The notes under the pieces were generated by a model. That model saw only the letters and a list, made by a program, of their open reading frames with translations. It was not told the origin of the DNA and searched no databases. Both the position numbers and the translations under genes were made by a program. A stretch of DNA of 64,000 nt, from contig JAFPWO010000022.1 in assembly GCA_017394885.1 (NCBI GenBank), positions 62,001 through 126,000 of the forward strand, read 5' to 3'. This DNA is from Lachnospiraceae bacterium (GTDB lineage: Bacteria > Bacillota > Clostridia > Lachnospirales > Lachnospiraceae). Shown here piece after piece: positions 28,119 to 36,937 of the stretch (the stretch's first letter is position 1; the number at the start of each line of letters is the position of its first letter).

Positions 28119-28367
28119 ATGTGCCTTGCAGTTCCTTTGAAAATTACGCAGATTAACGGAGCGGACGCCGTCGGAGAGCGCGACGGCATCCGCCGGAACA
28201 TCCGGGTCGACTTTATCCGTGAGCCGAAGATCGGCGACTATGTGATGGTCCATGCGGGCTTCGCCATCGAACGGATCCGGCCGGAAGAAGCCGAATCCGA
28301 CTGGGAAGCCGCGCGGGAGGTGGAAGCTGAGCTCGCGGCGCTGTACGCGGAGGAAGGCCATGGCTGA
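28119..28367 (+). CDS. hypC: Hydrogenase assembly chaperone HypC
   Basis: 82 residues beginning MCLAVPLKI, whose Cys2 carries the Fe(CN)2CO unit between HypD and the hydrogenase large subunit. The GDYVMVHAGFAIERI segment is typical. It begins 17 bp after hypF and overlaps hypD by 8 bp. Confidence 0.96.
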   Translation: MCLAVPLKITQINGADAVGERDGIRRNIRVDFIREPKIGDYVMVHAGFAIERIRPEEAESDWEAAREVEAELAALYAEEGHG

Positions 28368-29436
28368 TACCATCCATGAGAAATCTGTTCCGGCTGTCCT
28401 GGAAGAACTGAAATCCATGCGTTTTGAAAACGTCCGACTGATGGAGGTCTGCGGAACGCATACGATGGAGATTGCCCGGGCCGGGATCAAACGGCTCCTT
28501 CCCGAAGGCGTCACACTTCTTTCCGGCCCCGGCTGCCCCGTCTGCGTAACGCCGCCGGAAGCCATCGATCTGTTCCTGGAACTGTCTGAAAATGCGTCCG
28601 TGATGATCACCAGCTACGGGGATATGCTCCGCGTTCCGGGATCCCGGCGCGGCGACACCCTGCTCCGCCGCCGGGTAGGCGGCGCTTCGGTCCGGATCGT
28701 GTACTCCCCGATGGACGCCCTGCAGCTGGCGGAAACGCATCCGGAGAAAGAGATCGTATTTCTCGGCGTCGGCTTCGAAACGACCGCGCCGGGTACGGCT
28801 GCGGCGATTCTCTCCGCAAAGGAACGCGGCCTGAAAAACTTTACGGTCCTGCCGCTTATGCGCGCTGTCGAACCGGCGCTGCGCACTCTTCTGTCCGCGG
28901 ACGATTTCAGCATCCACGGTTTTTTATGTCCCGGCCACGTCGCCGTGATCACCGGGGAAAAGGGATTCCGCTTCCTGCCCGAAGAGTATGGGATCCCGGC
29001 GGTGATCAGCGGTTTCGAGCCCGGCGATATCCTCCGCTCCCTGCTCCTGCTTTTACGGCAGATCCGTGACGGGGAAGCCCGGCTGGAAAACACCTACGGA
29101 AGGCTGGTATCCCCGGAAGGGAACGCCCTGGCCCGTGATATGATGGAACAAGTCCTTGAGCCGATGGATGCGCTCTGGCGGGGACTCGGCCTGATTCCCG
29201 GCAGCGCCTGGGGGATCCGCCGTGAATTTGCCGATTTCGATGCGTCCGTCCGTTTCGGCCTTTCTTTCCCGGCAAAGTCCGCACCAACACCCTGCCGCTG
29301 CGGCGACGTCATCAGCGGACGCCTTGCGCCGCAGGCCTGCCCGCTTTTCGGAAGCGCCTGTACGCCGGAGGATCCTTTCGGCCCCTGCATGGTATCCGGA
29401 GAAGGCTCCTGCGCCGCCGCATATAAATATCAATAA
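28360..29436 (+). CDS. hypD: Hydrogenase maturation factor HypD
   Basis: 358 residues. HypD is the iron-sulfur scaffold on which the Fe(CN)2CO group is built. Conserved blocks: MEVCGTHTMEI, SGPGCPVCVTP, GFETTAPGTA, and a C-terminal cysteine set (CRCGDVISG, CPLFGSACTPEDPFGPCMV). The ATG at 28360 follows AGGAAGG and overlaps hypC. Confidence 0.97.
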   Translation: MADTIHEKSVPAVLEELKSMRFENVRLMEVCGTHTMEIARAGIKRLLPEGVTLLSGPGCPVCVTPPEAIDLFLELSENASVMITSYGDMLRVPGSRRGDTLLRRRVGGASVRIVYSPMDALQLAETHPEKEIVFLGVGFETTAPGTAAAILSAKERGLKNFTVLPLMRAVEPALRTLLSADDFSIHGFLCPGHVAVITGEKGFRFLPEEYGIPAVISGFEPGDILRSLLLLLRQIRDGEARLENTYGRLVSPEGNALARDMMEQVLEPMDALWRGLGLIPGSAWGIRREFADFDASVRFGLSFPAKSAPTPCRCGDVISGRLAPQACPLFGSACTPEDPFGPCMVSGEGSCAAAYKYQ

Positions 29437-29454
29437 TCATTCGGAGTATATATC

Positions 29455-30459
29455 ATGTTGGAACCTACTATCAGTCTGGATTACGGCAGCGGCGGAAAAA
29501 AAACCGCGGCGCTGATCGAGGAAATGATCGTTCCGCTCTTTAAAAATGATGCGTTGTGCGCGCTAGGTGACGGCGCGGTCCTTTCCGGCGCCGAAAAGAT
29601 CGTTTTTTCCACCGACAGTTTTGTGATCCGGCCGATCTTCTTCCCCGGCGGCGATATCGGGAAGCTGGCCGTCTGCGGCACCGTGAACGATATTGCGATG
29701 GCCGGCGGCGAACCGAAATATCTGAGCCTTTCCCTGATCATAGAAGAAGGATTGCCGACAAAAGAGCTTCAGGCTGTTCTGGAAAACGCGGCCCGGACCG
29801 CGAAAAAGGCAAACGTACAGATCGTTACCGGAGATACCAAGGTGGTGGAAAAAGGCGGCTGTGACAAACTGATGATCAATACCACCGGCATCGGATTCCT
29901 GCGTCATCCCGGCCTTCATCCTTCGGCGATCCGGCCCGGCGACCGGGTGATCGTCTCCGGAACCATCGGGGATCACGGCGCCGCCGTCATGCTGGCCCGG
30001 GAACCGCTTCTGCTCCAAGGCGATCTGAAAAGCGACTGCGCGCCGCTTCATGAGATGGCAGCGGCCCTTTACGCGCTCGGTCCGGCACTCAGAGTGCTGC
30101 GGGATCCCACGCGCGGCGGCGCGGCGACCACGCTGAACGAATTTACCGAAGCCGGCAGCTTCGGCATCCTGCTTGCGGAAGAGGCTATTCCCGTCGCGCC
30201 GGCAGTCCGTACCAGCTGTGAGATCCTCGGTCTGGATCCCCTTTACTGCGCCAATGAAGGAAAGCTTCTGGCCGTGGTTTCCGCCGAAAAAGCGCAGGAA
30301 GCGCTGACCATGCTGAAACGTTTTCCGGAAGGAAAAGACGCCGCGGTCATCGGGGAAGCAACAGAGGAAAATCCCGGACGGGTCATCCTCCGTACGGAGT
30401 TCGGCGGGACGCGTATCCTGTCCAAACTGAGCGGAGCCCAGCTTCCCCGGATCTGCTGA
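29455..30459 (+). CDS. hypE: Hydrogenase maturation protein HypE
   Basis: 334-residue PurM-like ATPase that dehydrates the carbamoyl group on its C-terminal cysteine to a cyanide. The chain ends PRIC, the required C-terminal Cys. Other markers are DYGSGGKK, DGAVL, TDSFVIRPIFFPGG, DPTRGG and NEGKL. It ends at a terminator-like hairpin, after which the hydrogenase structural genes begin. Confidence 0.97.
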   Translation: MLEPTISLDYGSGGKKTAALIEEMIVPLFKNDALCALGDGAVLSGAEKIVFSTDSFVIRPIFFPGGDIGKLAVCGTVNDIAMAGGEPKYLSLSLIIEEGLPTKELQAVLENAARTAKKANVQIVTGDTKVVEKGGCDKLMINTTGIGFLRHPGLHPSAIRPGDRVIVSGTIGDHGAAVMLAREPLLLQGDLKSDCAPLHEMAAALYALGPALRVLRDPTRGGAATTLNEFTEAGSFGILLAEEAIPVAPAVRTSCEILGLDPLYCANEGKLLAVVSAEKAQEALTMLKRFPEGKDAAVIGEATEENPGRVILRTEFGGTRILSKLSGAQLPRIC

Positions 30460-30502
30460 GCTTATTTTCATAAATACGTAACATATTTAACTTTTCTATA
30501 TG

Positions 30503-30546
30503 AAAAACAGGGAAAAATACTGTTATTTTATCCCTGTTTCTGTTAT
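30503..30546 (+). terminator. Terminator-like hairpin between hypE and the hydrogenase genes
   Basis: AAACAGGGAAAAATA pairs with TTATTTTATCCCTGTTT with one mismatch, followed by a T-rich stretch. The surrounding 120 bp are AT-rich, unlike the neighbours. A promoter for the hydrogenase operon should lie here or just after (a TATACG at 30564 is a weak -10 candidate), but no convincing -35 is seen. Confidence 0.6.
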
Positions 30547-30582
30547 ATTTAGATTTGGAATTTTATACGTAGAGGTATTTGT

Positions 30583-30978
30583 ATGCAAGAGTACAAAAGA
30601 ATCACCATTACGAAAGAGGAAGTCATCCCTCTTGCCGAAAAAATGCGTGCCGACGGCGTCACCCTGGCGATGATCCACGCGCATTTCGAGGACGACGGAA
30701 AGCCGGTGGTCTGCTATGAATATCAGGTCGGCACCGGGATCGAGTCCTACGCGGTCGAGGGAGAAAGCGTACTGCCCGATATCTCCCCCATCTATGATCT
30801 CGGTGCGGAATGGCCGGAGCGTGAGATCAACGAGCTGATGGGCCTTGTTTTTGAAGGCCTGGATACCTCCGAACGGCTTTTCCTGCCCGACACCATGTTT
30901 GAGGGCCAGGGGCACATTCTGGTCACGCCTATGGATAAGCTGATCCGGGAAGCGCACGGGGAGGTGGATGCACAATGA
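30583..30978 (+). CDS. mbhK: Mbh-type hydrogenase subunit K (NuoC-like, 30-kDa family)
   Basis: 131 residues. The conserved NuoC-type segment PIYDLGAEWPEREINELMG is followed by FLPDTMFEGQGH. This subunit sits against the catalytic large subunit, helping to hold the peripheral arm. AGAGG precedes the ATG. Its stop overlaps the start of the large-subunit gene by 4 bp. First gene of the structural operon. Confidence 0.88.
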   Translation: MQEYKRITITKEEVIPLAEKMRADGVTLAMIHAHFEDDGKPVVCYEYQVGTGIESYAVEGESVLPDISPIYDLGAEWPEREINELMGLVFEGLDTSERLFLPDTMFEGQGHILVTPMDKLIREAHGEVDAQ

Positions 30979-32060
30979 GCTATATCGTTCCGATCGGACC
31001 GTACCATCCCGCACTGGAGGAACCGGTCCACGCCAGACTGTTCGTCGAAGGCGAAGAGATCAAGGACGCCAAGGTGTATATCGGCTACAATCACCGCGGC
31101 ATCGAAAAGCTGGCCCAGCAGAAAAACTACATCCAGACCCTTGTCATGGTAGAGCGCGTCTGCGGCATCTGCTCCCATTCGCATGCCTTCACCTATGCGA
31201 TGGCCTGCGAAGCGATCGCAAAGATGAACGTGCCGAAGCGCGGCCAGTATATCCGCGTCATCGTCGCCGAGCTGGAGCGGCTGCATTCGCACTATCTGTG
31301 GCTGGGCATCGCCCTGCACCTGATCGGGCACGACTCGCTGTTCATGCACAGCTGGGACGACCGGGAAGCCATCATGGACATCCTGGAAGAGATCACCGGC
31401 AACCGCGTGAACTACGGCATGATCACCATCGGCGGCGCACGGCGCGATATTTCCGACGAGACCCGGAAGAATGTGCTGGAAATGCTCGACAAAATCGAGA
31501 AATCCATGAACGTGATCAAGGATATGCTGCTTTCCGACAAGACCGTCGCGCTGCGTACCCAGGGCGTCGGCATCCTGACGAAGGAAGATGCGATCCGTAT
31601 CGGCGCCGTCGGGCCGCAGGCACGCGCCTCGAACTGGGCTATCGACGTCCGGAAAGACGCCCCGTATTCGAGCTACGAGGATTTCGATTTCAACGTAGCC
31701 GTCTGGGACAGCTGCGACGTTTTCAGCCGGGTCGTCATCCGTGTTCTGGAAAATTTCGAGAGCATAAAGATCATCCGCCAGGCGCTGGATATGCTTCCCT
31801 CCGGCCCCATCAATCTGGGCCTGAGCCGGATCCCGAAGATCCCGGCCGGGGAATACATGATCCGCTACGAAGCGCCGCGCGGACAGCTTTGCTACAAGGT
31901 TGTTTCGAACGGCGGCGAATTCAACAAGCGCGTCAGCATCCATGTGCCGACCTTCCGCAATGCGCCGACGGTCCCGACGATGCTGCGGGGCAATTCGGTC
32001 GCGGACGCCGGCCTGATCGTGGCTTCGATCGACCCGTGCTTCTCCTGCATGGACCGCTGA
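30975..32060 (+). CDS. mbhL: Group 4 [NiFe]-hydrogenase large (catalytic) subunit
   Basis: 361 residues, homologous to NuoD and to Mbh/Ech large subunits. Both nickel-binding pairs are present: RVCGICSHSH (C63, C66) and DPCFSCMDR (C355, C358), so this is a true hydrogenase and not a complex I relative. The chain stops at the Arg of DPCxxCxxR. Most [NiFe] large subunits have a C-terminal tail removed by a specific protease after metal insertion; here there is none. hypA follows one base later. Confidence 0.95.
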   Translation: MSYIVPIGPYHPALEEPVHARLFVEGEEIKDAKVYIGYNHRGIEKLAQQKNYIQTLVMVERVCGICSHSHAFTYAMACEAIAKMNVPKRGQYIRVIVAELERLHSHYLWLGIALHLIGHDSLFMHSWDDREAIMDILEEITGNRVNYGMITIGGARRDISDETRKNVLEMLDKIEKSMNVIKDMLLSDKTVALRTQGVGILTKEDAIRIGAVGPQARASNWAIDVRKDAPYSSYEDFDFNVAVWDSCDVFSRVVIRVLENFESIKIIRQALDMLPSGPINLGLSRIPKIPAGEYMIRYEAPRGQLCYKVVSNGGEFNKRVSIHVPTFRNAPTVPTMLRGNSVADAGLIVASIDPCFSCMDR

Positions 32061-32061
32061 G

Positions 32062-32403
32062 ATGCACGAGCTTTCCATTACCGAACACATTGTGGCTACG
32101 GTCCTTCCGATCGCGGAAAAAGCCGGGGCGAAGCGCATCCTCGAGATCCGCATGAAGATCGGCGCCTTATCCGGCGTGATCCCCTCCTGTGTGCAGACCT
32201 ATCTGGATCTGATCACGCCGGGGACCATCGCGGAAGGAGTCCGGCTGATCTCCGAAGAGATCCCCGTCACGCTGCACTGCCGCAGCTGCGGGAAGGACGC
32301 CGCCGCCCGGCGCGGGCTCTACCTGTGTCCTCACTGCGGCAGCGACCGGATCACGGTGACCGGCGGCCATGAATACTATATCGAAGATCTAAAGGTTGAA
32401 TAA
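32062..32403 (+). CDS. hypA: Hydrogenase nickel-insertion protein HypA
   Basis: 113 residues. The N-terminal MHELSIT holds the nickel-binding Met-His-Glu, and the zinc loop is CRSCG to CPHCGS. HypA delivers nickel to the large subunit, with HypB as its usual GTPase partner; no hypB is in this window. Its position, inside the structural operon right after the large-subunit gene, is unusual compared with a compact hypABFCDE set. Confidence 0.96.
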   Translation: MHELSITEHIVATVLPIAEKAGAKRILEIRMKIGALSGVIPSCVQTYLDLITPGTIAEGVRLISEEIPVTLHCRSCGKDAAARRGLYLCPHCGSDRITVTGGHEYYIEDLKVE

Positions 32404-32426
32404 TTATCATTTAAGGAGGTACATCC

Positions 32427-32978
32427 TTGAAAAAAGCAAAGTTTCCCGCATTTTTGGTGACATGCCTGATCTGCTTTGTGTTCTGGCTGCTCATCACCGG
32501 GGAAATCAGCGGGCTTTTTGACGGAATCGACAGCGGCGACATCGAGATCCTGGTCGCCGGCGCGGCGGTCTCCATACTGGCCGCGCTGTTCTCCGCCCGC
32601 TTTTTCATCCATGAAAAAGCTTTCTACCTGCTGAACCCGCGGCGCTTTTTCTGCCTGCTGCTCTACTGCCTGATCATCTTCCCCTGGGAACTGATCAAGG
32701 CGAACGTAGATATGGCCTGCCGCGCCTTTGCGCCGAAGAAGAACCTGAAGCCCGGCATCGTAAAGATCCCTTCTGCCCTGACCAGTGAATACGGCCTGTC
32801 CATGCTGGCGAATTCCATCACCCTGACTCCCGGGACCATTACCATGGACATCGTGGAGGAGAACGGAAAGAACTGGTATTATATTCACTGGATCAACGCA
32901 GCCGAGCAGGATGCCGAAAAAGCCGGCGCGGCTATTAAAGGCACCATGGAAAAATGGATAAGGAGGATCTGGGAATGA
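32427..32978 (+). CDS. mbhA: Mbh hydrogenase antiporter-module subunit A (MnhE-like)
   Basis: 183 residues, MrpE/MnhE family. Two N-terminal hydrophobic segments (FPAFLVTCLICFVFWLLI; LVAGAAVSILAALFSA) are followed by FCLLLYCLIIFPWELIKANVDMA and the family's SLTLTPGT-like segment NSITLTPGTIT. The start is TTG, with AAGGAGG 7 nt upstream and no better start nearby. It is the first of six small membrane proteins matching the Mrp Na+/H+ antiporter and Mbh modules. Confidence 0.88.
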   Translation: MKKAKFPAFLVTCLICFVFWLLITGEISGLFDGIDSGDIEILVAGAAVSILAALFSARFFIHEKAFYLLNPRRFFCLLLYCLIIFPWELIKANVDMACRAFAPKKNLKPGIVKIPSALTSEYGLSMLANSITLTPGTITMDIVEENGKNWYYIHWINAAEQDAEKAGAAIKGTMEKWIRRIWE

Positions 32979-33232
32979 AAGAGATCTTTCTCTATGCGGC
33001 GGTATGCTTTATCGTACTGGCCCTCACCCTCTTCTACCGTCTGATCAAGGGTCCCAGCGTAGTGGACCGGGCCGTCAGTGCCGACAGCATCGATATCTTA
33101 AGCGATATGGCGCTGATCCTGTTCGCCCTGTACAGCGGCCGCGGCATCTATCTGGATATCGCGCTGGTGACCGCCGTGTTGGGCTTTATCGGTTCCGTGC
33201 TGGTGGCCAGATATCTGGAGGGACGCTTATGA
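32975..33232 (+). CDS. mbhB: Mbh hydrogenase subunit B (MnhF-like)
   Basis: 85 residues with three membrane helices. LYRLIKGPSVVDRAVSADSI-type sequence (here FYRLIKGPSVVDRAVSADS) is the MrpF/MnhF hallmark. The ATG at 32975 has AGGAGG upstream and overlaps the previous stop by 4 bp. Confidence 0.9.
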   Translation: MKEIFLYAAVCFIVLALTLFYRLIKGPSVVDRAVSADSIDILSDMALILFALYSGRGIYLDIALVTAVLGFIGSVLVARYLEGRL

Positions 33233-33573
33233 TGATCGCAATTTATATTCTGATCGGCATCAGTCTCCTGTTTGCCTTCGCCGGCGTTGTGGGCATGCTG
33301 CGCATGCCGGATTCCTACAGCCGTATGCAGTCCAGTACCAATATCGCCACCCTCGGCGTGCTGGGCGTGATCATCGGCGGGATTCTTTACAGCGCCTGCA
33401 TCCTGAAAGATGCCAACATGGCGATCAAGCTGGGCGTGATGGGCGTGTTCTATATCGTGACCGCCCCCATTTCCGGCCATGCGATCGCGAAAGCGGCCTA
33501 CGCGCACGGCATCAAACCCTGTGAAAATACGGTCTGCGACCAGTTAAAGGAGGATCTGGAAGATGAAGCTTGA
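33229..33573 (+). CDS. mbhC: Mbh hydrogenase subunit C (MnhG-like)
   Basis: 114 residues, three membrane helices, MrpG/MnhG family (VVGMLRMPDSYSRMQSSTN; YIVTAPISGHAIAKAAY). Two adjacent ATG codons (33229, 33232) follow GGAGGG; the first overlaps the previous stop by 4 bp. The C-terminus is hydrophilic with two Cys. Confidence 0.9.
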   Translation: MMIAIYILIGISLLFAFAGVVGMLRMPDSYSRMQSSTNIATLGVLGVIIGGILYSACILKDANMAIKLGVMGVFYIVTAPISGHAIAKAAYAHGIKPCENTVCDQLKEDLEDEA

Positions 33574-33826
33574 TGCATTAACCGTTCTCAACACACTGGT
33601 TCTGCTCGGCATCCTGGCAAGTGCTTTTCTGGCGGCTTTCTCCAAAAAGATCCTGAGCGCCGTCATCGCGCTGGGCGTGACCGGTGTCTTTATGGCGCTG
33701 GAGTTCATTCTCCTGCAGGCGCCGGACGTCGCCATTGCGGAAGCGGCCGTCGGCGCAGTCCTCTCCACCGCGATTTTCGTGATCGCGGTCCGCAAAACGA
33801 CAAAGAAGGAGGATGAGGAAGAATGA
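33563..33826 (+). CDS. mbhD: Mbh hydrogenase subunit D (MbhD domain)
   Basis: 87 residues, three membrane helices. APDVAIAEAAVGAVLSTAIF is the characteristic segment of the MbhD / MrpA C-terminal family, thought to line part of the ion path. Overlaps mbhC by 11 bp and the next gene by 4 bp. Confidence 0.88.
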   Translation: MKLDALTVLNTLVLLGILASAFLAAFSKKILSAVIALGVTGVFMALEFILLQAPDVAIAEAAVGAVLSTAIFVIAVRKTTKKEDEEE

Positions 33827-34200
33827 AAGCGAATAAGATCATTACCCTCTGCTCGTTAGCCGTTCTGCTCTTCGCCTCTGTATACGGGCTTGTCTATGCC
33901 TGGAAGAATCTGCCGACGACCTATGACGGGACAAAGACTGACGTACAGGAACTTTACAATAACCGCGAGAACGCATCCGAAGACAAGATCGCCGAAGCGG
34001 ACGGCGCGGCAGCCGTAATTGTGAACAAAAACCTGAAAGAAGCCTATGCCGCCAACGACGTCGCCTCGATCGTTTTCGACTTCCGTGGCTATGACACGCT
34101 CGGCGAATCCTTTATCCTGCTGACAGCCATCGCGGGATCCTTCGTCATCGTAAGCCGCCTGAAAGATCACAGGAAGGAGGAAGACAGCCATGAAGTATAA
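33823..34200 (+). CDS. mbhE: Mbh hydrogenase subunit E (MbhE-like)
   Basis: 125 residues: an N-terminal membrane helix, a hydrophilic loop, then ASIVFDFRGYDTLGESFILLTAIAG, the segment found in MbhE and at the C-terminal end of MrpA. Overlaps its neighbours on both sides. Confidence 0.88.
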   Translation: MKANKIITLCSLAVLLFASVYGLVYAWKNLPTTYDGTKTDVQELYNNRENASEDKIAEADGAAAVIVNKNLKEAYAANDVASIVFDFRGYDTLGESFILLTAIAGSFVIVSRLKDHRKEEDSHEV

Positions 34201-34657
34201 GAAAGGCATCAATCAGCGCCATATCATCGTGAAATGCGCTGCGGATAAATTCCTCCCCTTTGCCCTGGTCTTCGGCATTTATATCATTCTGTTCGGGACC
34301 GTGAGCCCGGGCGGCGGCTTCCAGGGCGGCGTGATCGTGGCTTCGGCAGCCCTGCTCCTGTATCTGGGATACGGCTACAAGACCGCATCCAAAGCCTTAA
34401 ATACCGAGGTGCTGCGCGTGAACGAATCACTCGGCACGACCTTCTACGTGCTGCTGGGCCTGGCCGGCATCTTTGCCGGTGCGGTTTTCTGCCGCAATAT
34501 CTGGTACAATATCGGCCCGGTCGGGAATCTCATCAGCGCAGGCACCATTACCTTTATGGGATATGCCGTCGGCTACAAGGTCCTGTGCGGCGTCGCATTC
34601 CTGCTTCTTTTGATGCTGGGGCTGCTGGCTCCCGGCGGAGAGGAGGATGAGGCATGA
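34190..34657 (+). CDS. mbhF: Mbh hydrogenase subunit F (MnhB-like)
   Basis: 155 residues, four membrane helices, MrpB/MnhB family: FALVFGIYIILFG followed by SPGGGFQGGVIVASA. Ends LAPGGEEDEA. Overlaps mbhE by 11 bp and mbhG by 4 bp. Confidence 0.9.
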   Translation: MKYKKGINQRHIIVKCAADKFLPFALVFGIYIILFGTVSPGGGFQGGVIVASAALLLYLGYGYKTASKALNTEVLRVNESLGTTFYVLLGLAGIFAGAVFCRNIWYNIGPVGNLISAGTITFMGYAVGYKVLCGVAFLLLLMLGLLAPGGEEDEA

Positions 34658-35010
34658 TCCTGTTCAATTACATCACTGCAGCCATTCTTCTGGTACTGGG
34701 CATGTATATCATCTGCACCCAGAAGAACCTCATCAAGATCGTGCTGGGCATGGGGATCGTAGATTACGGCGTGAACCTGCTGATCGTCAGCATCGGCTAT
34801 AACGACGGCGGCAGCGCGCCGATCTATTCCTTCCCGGATCTGATCAACGGCGCGGTCCATCACTTTGTGGATCCGATCCCGCAGGCCCTGACCCTGACGA
34901 GCATCGTCATCGGCGCCTGCGTGGACGCCATGGCGCTTTCGTTAGTCATCATGATCTTCCGGAAATATCATTCCATCAACAGCGATGACGTAAGGAGGTT
35001 AAGAGGATGA
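34654..35010 (+). CDS. mbhG: Mbh hydrogenase subunit G (MnhC/NuoK-like)
   Basis: 118 residues with three membrane helices, NuoK/MnhC family (KIVLGMGIVDYGVNLLIVS; DPIPQALTLTSIVIGACVDAMAL). It follows mbhF with a 4-bp overlap, as in Mrp operons. Confidence 0.92.
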   Translation: MILFNYITAAILLVLGMYIICTQKNLIKIVLGMGIVDYGVNLLIVSIGYNDGGSAPIYSFPDLINGAVHHFVDPIPQALTLTSIVIGACVDAMALSLVIMIFRKYHSINSDDVRRLRG

Positions 35011-36926
35011 GTTATATTCATTACCCCGTAATCTCCGTCATGGGTCTCTTCCTTGGCGCTTTCCTGGTCGAGATCTTCGGCAGCAAGAACAAGAAGGTCC
35101 GTTTCGGGATCACGCTTGTCTTTGTCACGCTGGCCACCGTTCTGACCTATCTGCTCATCAAGCCGGTCTTCTTCGATCAGGAGATCATCTCCTACTGGAT
35201 GGGCGGCTGGAAGCCCGAGGCCGGATACGCGATCGGCATCGGCTATGAGATCGACGGGCTGAGCCTGTTTTTCGGCCTGCTGATCGTCACGACCTTCTTC
35301 CTGAGCACGATCTACAGCTGGCGCTACATGGAGAAGGATCATCACCTGGGCCATTATTACACCCTGTTCCTGATGCTCTGCGGCGCGGTTCTGGGTCTCG
35401 TCTTCACCGGCGATATCTTCAACCTGTTCATCATGATCGAGATCATGACCTTTGCCGCGGTCGCCCTCACCGCCTTCCGGAACAACCGCGAAGGCGCGCT
35501 CGAAGCAGGCTTCAAGTATCTGGTCATCGGGTCGCTCGGATCCAGCTTTACGCTGGCCGGCGTCGCTATCCTGTATCTGTCCTGCCATACGCTGAACATG
35601 GCGCAGCTGGCTGCGCTGCTCAGTGAGAAAGGTCTGGACGGCCTGACCGGCTTCGCCTTCGCCCTGATGATCGCGGGCATGGGCGTCAAAAGCTTTATCG
35701 TGCCCTTCCATACCCCGGCGGCGGACGCCTACACCACGGCCCCGACTTCGATCTCCATGGTCTTTTCCGGTATGGTCAACAAAGCCGGCGTGTACGGGAT
35801 GATCCGTCTGGTCTACGTCGTCTTCCGGGCCATGGGCCTTTCTTCCGTCCAGCTGCTTCTGGTGCTCTTCGGAACCGTGACCATGTTCGTGGGCGTGACC
35901 ATGGCGCTGGCGCAGCACGATTTTAAACGGCTGCTGGCTTTCCACAGTATTTCTCAGATCGGTTATGTCCTGACGTCGATCGGCCTGGGCACGTACTTCG
36001 GTCTTTTCGGCGGCCTCTTCCACGCGATGAATCACACGCTGTTCAAAGGCCTGCTCTTCCTGACCGCCGGCGCGGTGCTCTATGCGACCGGGACGACGGA
36101 TCTGGACAGACTTGGCGGCCTGGCCAAGAGAATGCCCCGCACCACCGCCTACTTCCTGGTCGGCGCGGCGGCCATCTCCGGGATCCCGCCTTTCAACGGC
36201 TTTGCCAGCAAGTGGATGATCTATCAGGCCACTTATGAAAAGGCTGTCTCCACCGGGAATATCGCATTCGCCTTCGTAACGGTGATCGCCCTGCTGGTCT
36301 CCGTCATGACGCTGGCCTCCTTCATTAAGGTCACGCAGGCTGTATTCTTCGGACAGTGCCCGCTGGCGCTTACGCAGACCAAAGAAGTTCCGTTCAGCAT
36401 GCGCCTGCCGATGGCTATTCTCAGCCTGCTCTGCCTGGCCGGCGGCATCGGATACAACTATGTGATGAGCTACGTCTTATCACCTGCCGTTCACAGCGTA
36501 AGCAACGCGGTCGGTTATGTGGACGCCATGATGGGCAGCGGCTATGCGACTGCCCACAAAGTGACCATGCTTCAGTCCGAACCGGCAGCCTTAAGTGTCT
36601 GGAACCCGGTCATGTGGCTGCTGCTCTTCGTCGTGGTCCTGACCGCCGTTACCCTGGTGGCGCTGACCAGCGAAAAGCGCCGCGGCCCCGTCACGACCGG
36701 GCAGGAACAGATTCCGGACGGCAAATACGCGACCTTCTTCGGCGGCGAAAAAAGCGAGCATTCCCATGTGGCCGGCTCCGACCTGTTCTGGGGCTTCAAG
36801 AAGGACTGGAAAGGCTATTTCCGTGTGGCCGGCAATCTGCACTCCGGCAATGTCAATGACTACGCCGTATGGACGGTCGCTGCGACAGCGCTGATCACGC
36901 TGTTCGTCATGATCTTTATCGTATAG
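35007..36926 (+). CDS. mbhH: Mbh hydrogenase subunit H (MnhD/NuoN-like ion-pumping subunit)
   Basis: 639 residues, about 14-16 membrane helices, the proton-conducting antiporter family. Conserved segments: GDIFNLFIMIEIMT, the lysine-bearing GMGVKSFIVPFHTPAADAY, a histidine helix LLAFHSISQIGYV, and NHTLFKGLLFLTAGAV. The C-terminal 120 residues have a hydrophilic loop (EHSHVAGSDLFWGFKKDW) and one more helix. It is the only large pumping subunit seen. Confidence 0.95.
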   Translation: MSYIHYPVISVMGLFLGAFLVEIFGSKNKKVRFGITLVFVTLATVLTYLLIKPVFFDQEIISYWMGGWKPEAGYAIGIGYEIDGLSLFFGLLIVTTFFLSTIYSWRYMEKDHHLGHYYTLFLMLCGAVLGLVFTGDIFNLFIMIEIMTFAAVALTAFRNNREGALEAGFKYLVIGSLGSSFTLAGVAILYLSCHTLNMAQLAALLSEKGLDGLTGFAFALMIAGMGVKSFIVPFHTPAADAYTTAPTSISMVFSGMVNKAGVYGMIRLVYVVFRAMGLSSVQLLLVLFGTVTMFVGVTMALAQHDFKRLLAFHSISQIGYVLTSIGLGTYFGLFGGLFHAMNHTLFKGLLFLTAGAVLYATGTTDLDRLGGLAKRMPRTTAYFLVGAAAISGIPPFNGFASKWMIYQATYEKAVSTGNIAFAFVTVIALLVSVMTLASFIKVTQAVFFGQCPLALTQTKEVPFSMRLPMAILSLLCLAGGIGYNYVMSYVLSPAVHSVSNAVGYVDAMMGSGYATAHKVTMLQSEPAALSVWNPVMWLLLFVVVLTAVTLVALTSEKRRGPVTTGQEQIPDGKYATFFGGEKSEHSHVAGSDLFWGFKKDWKGYFRVAGNLHSGNVNDYAVWTVAATALITLFVMIFIV

Positions 36927-36937
36927 AGGAGGTCCGT

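Noticed and set aside
30792..32153. Long 453-residue open frame on the minus strand over the hydrogenase large subunit
   Set aside because: It mirrors a clearly real gene, has no ribosome site or family pattern, and results from codon bias.
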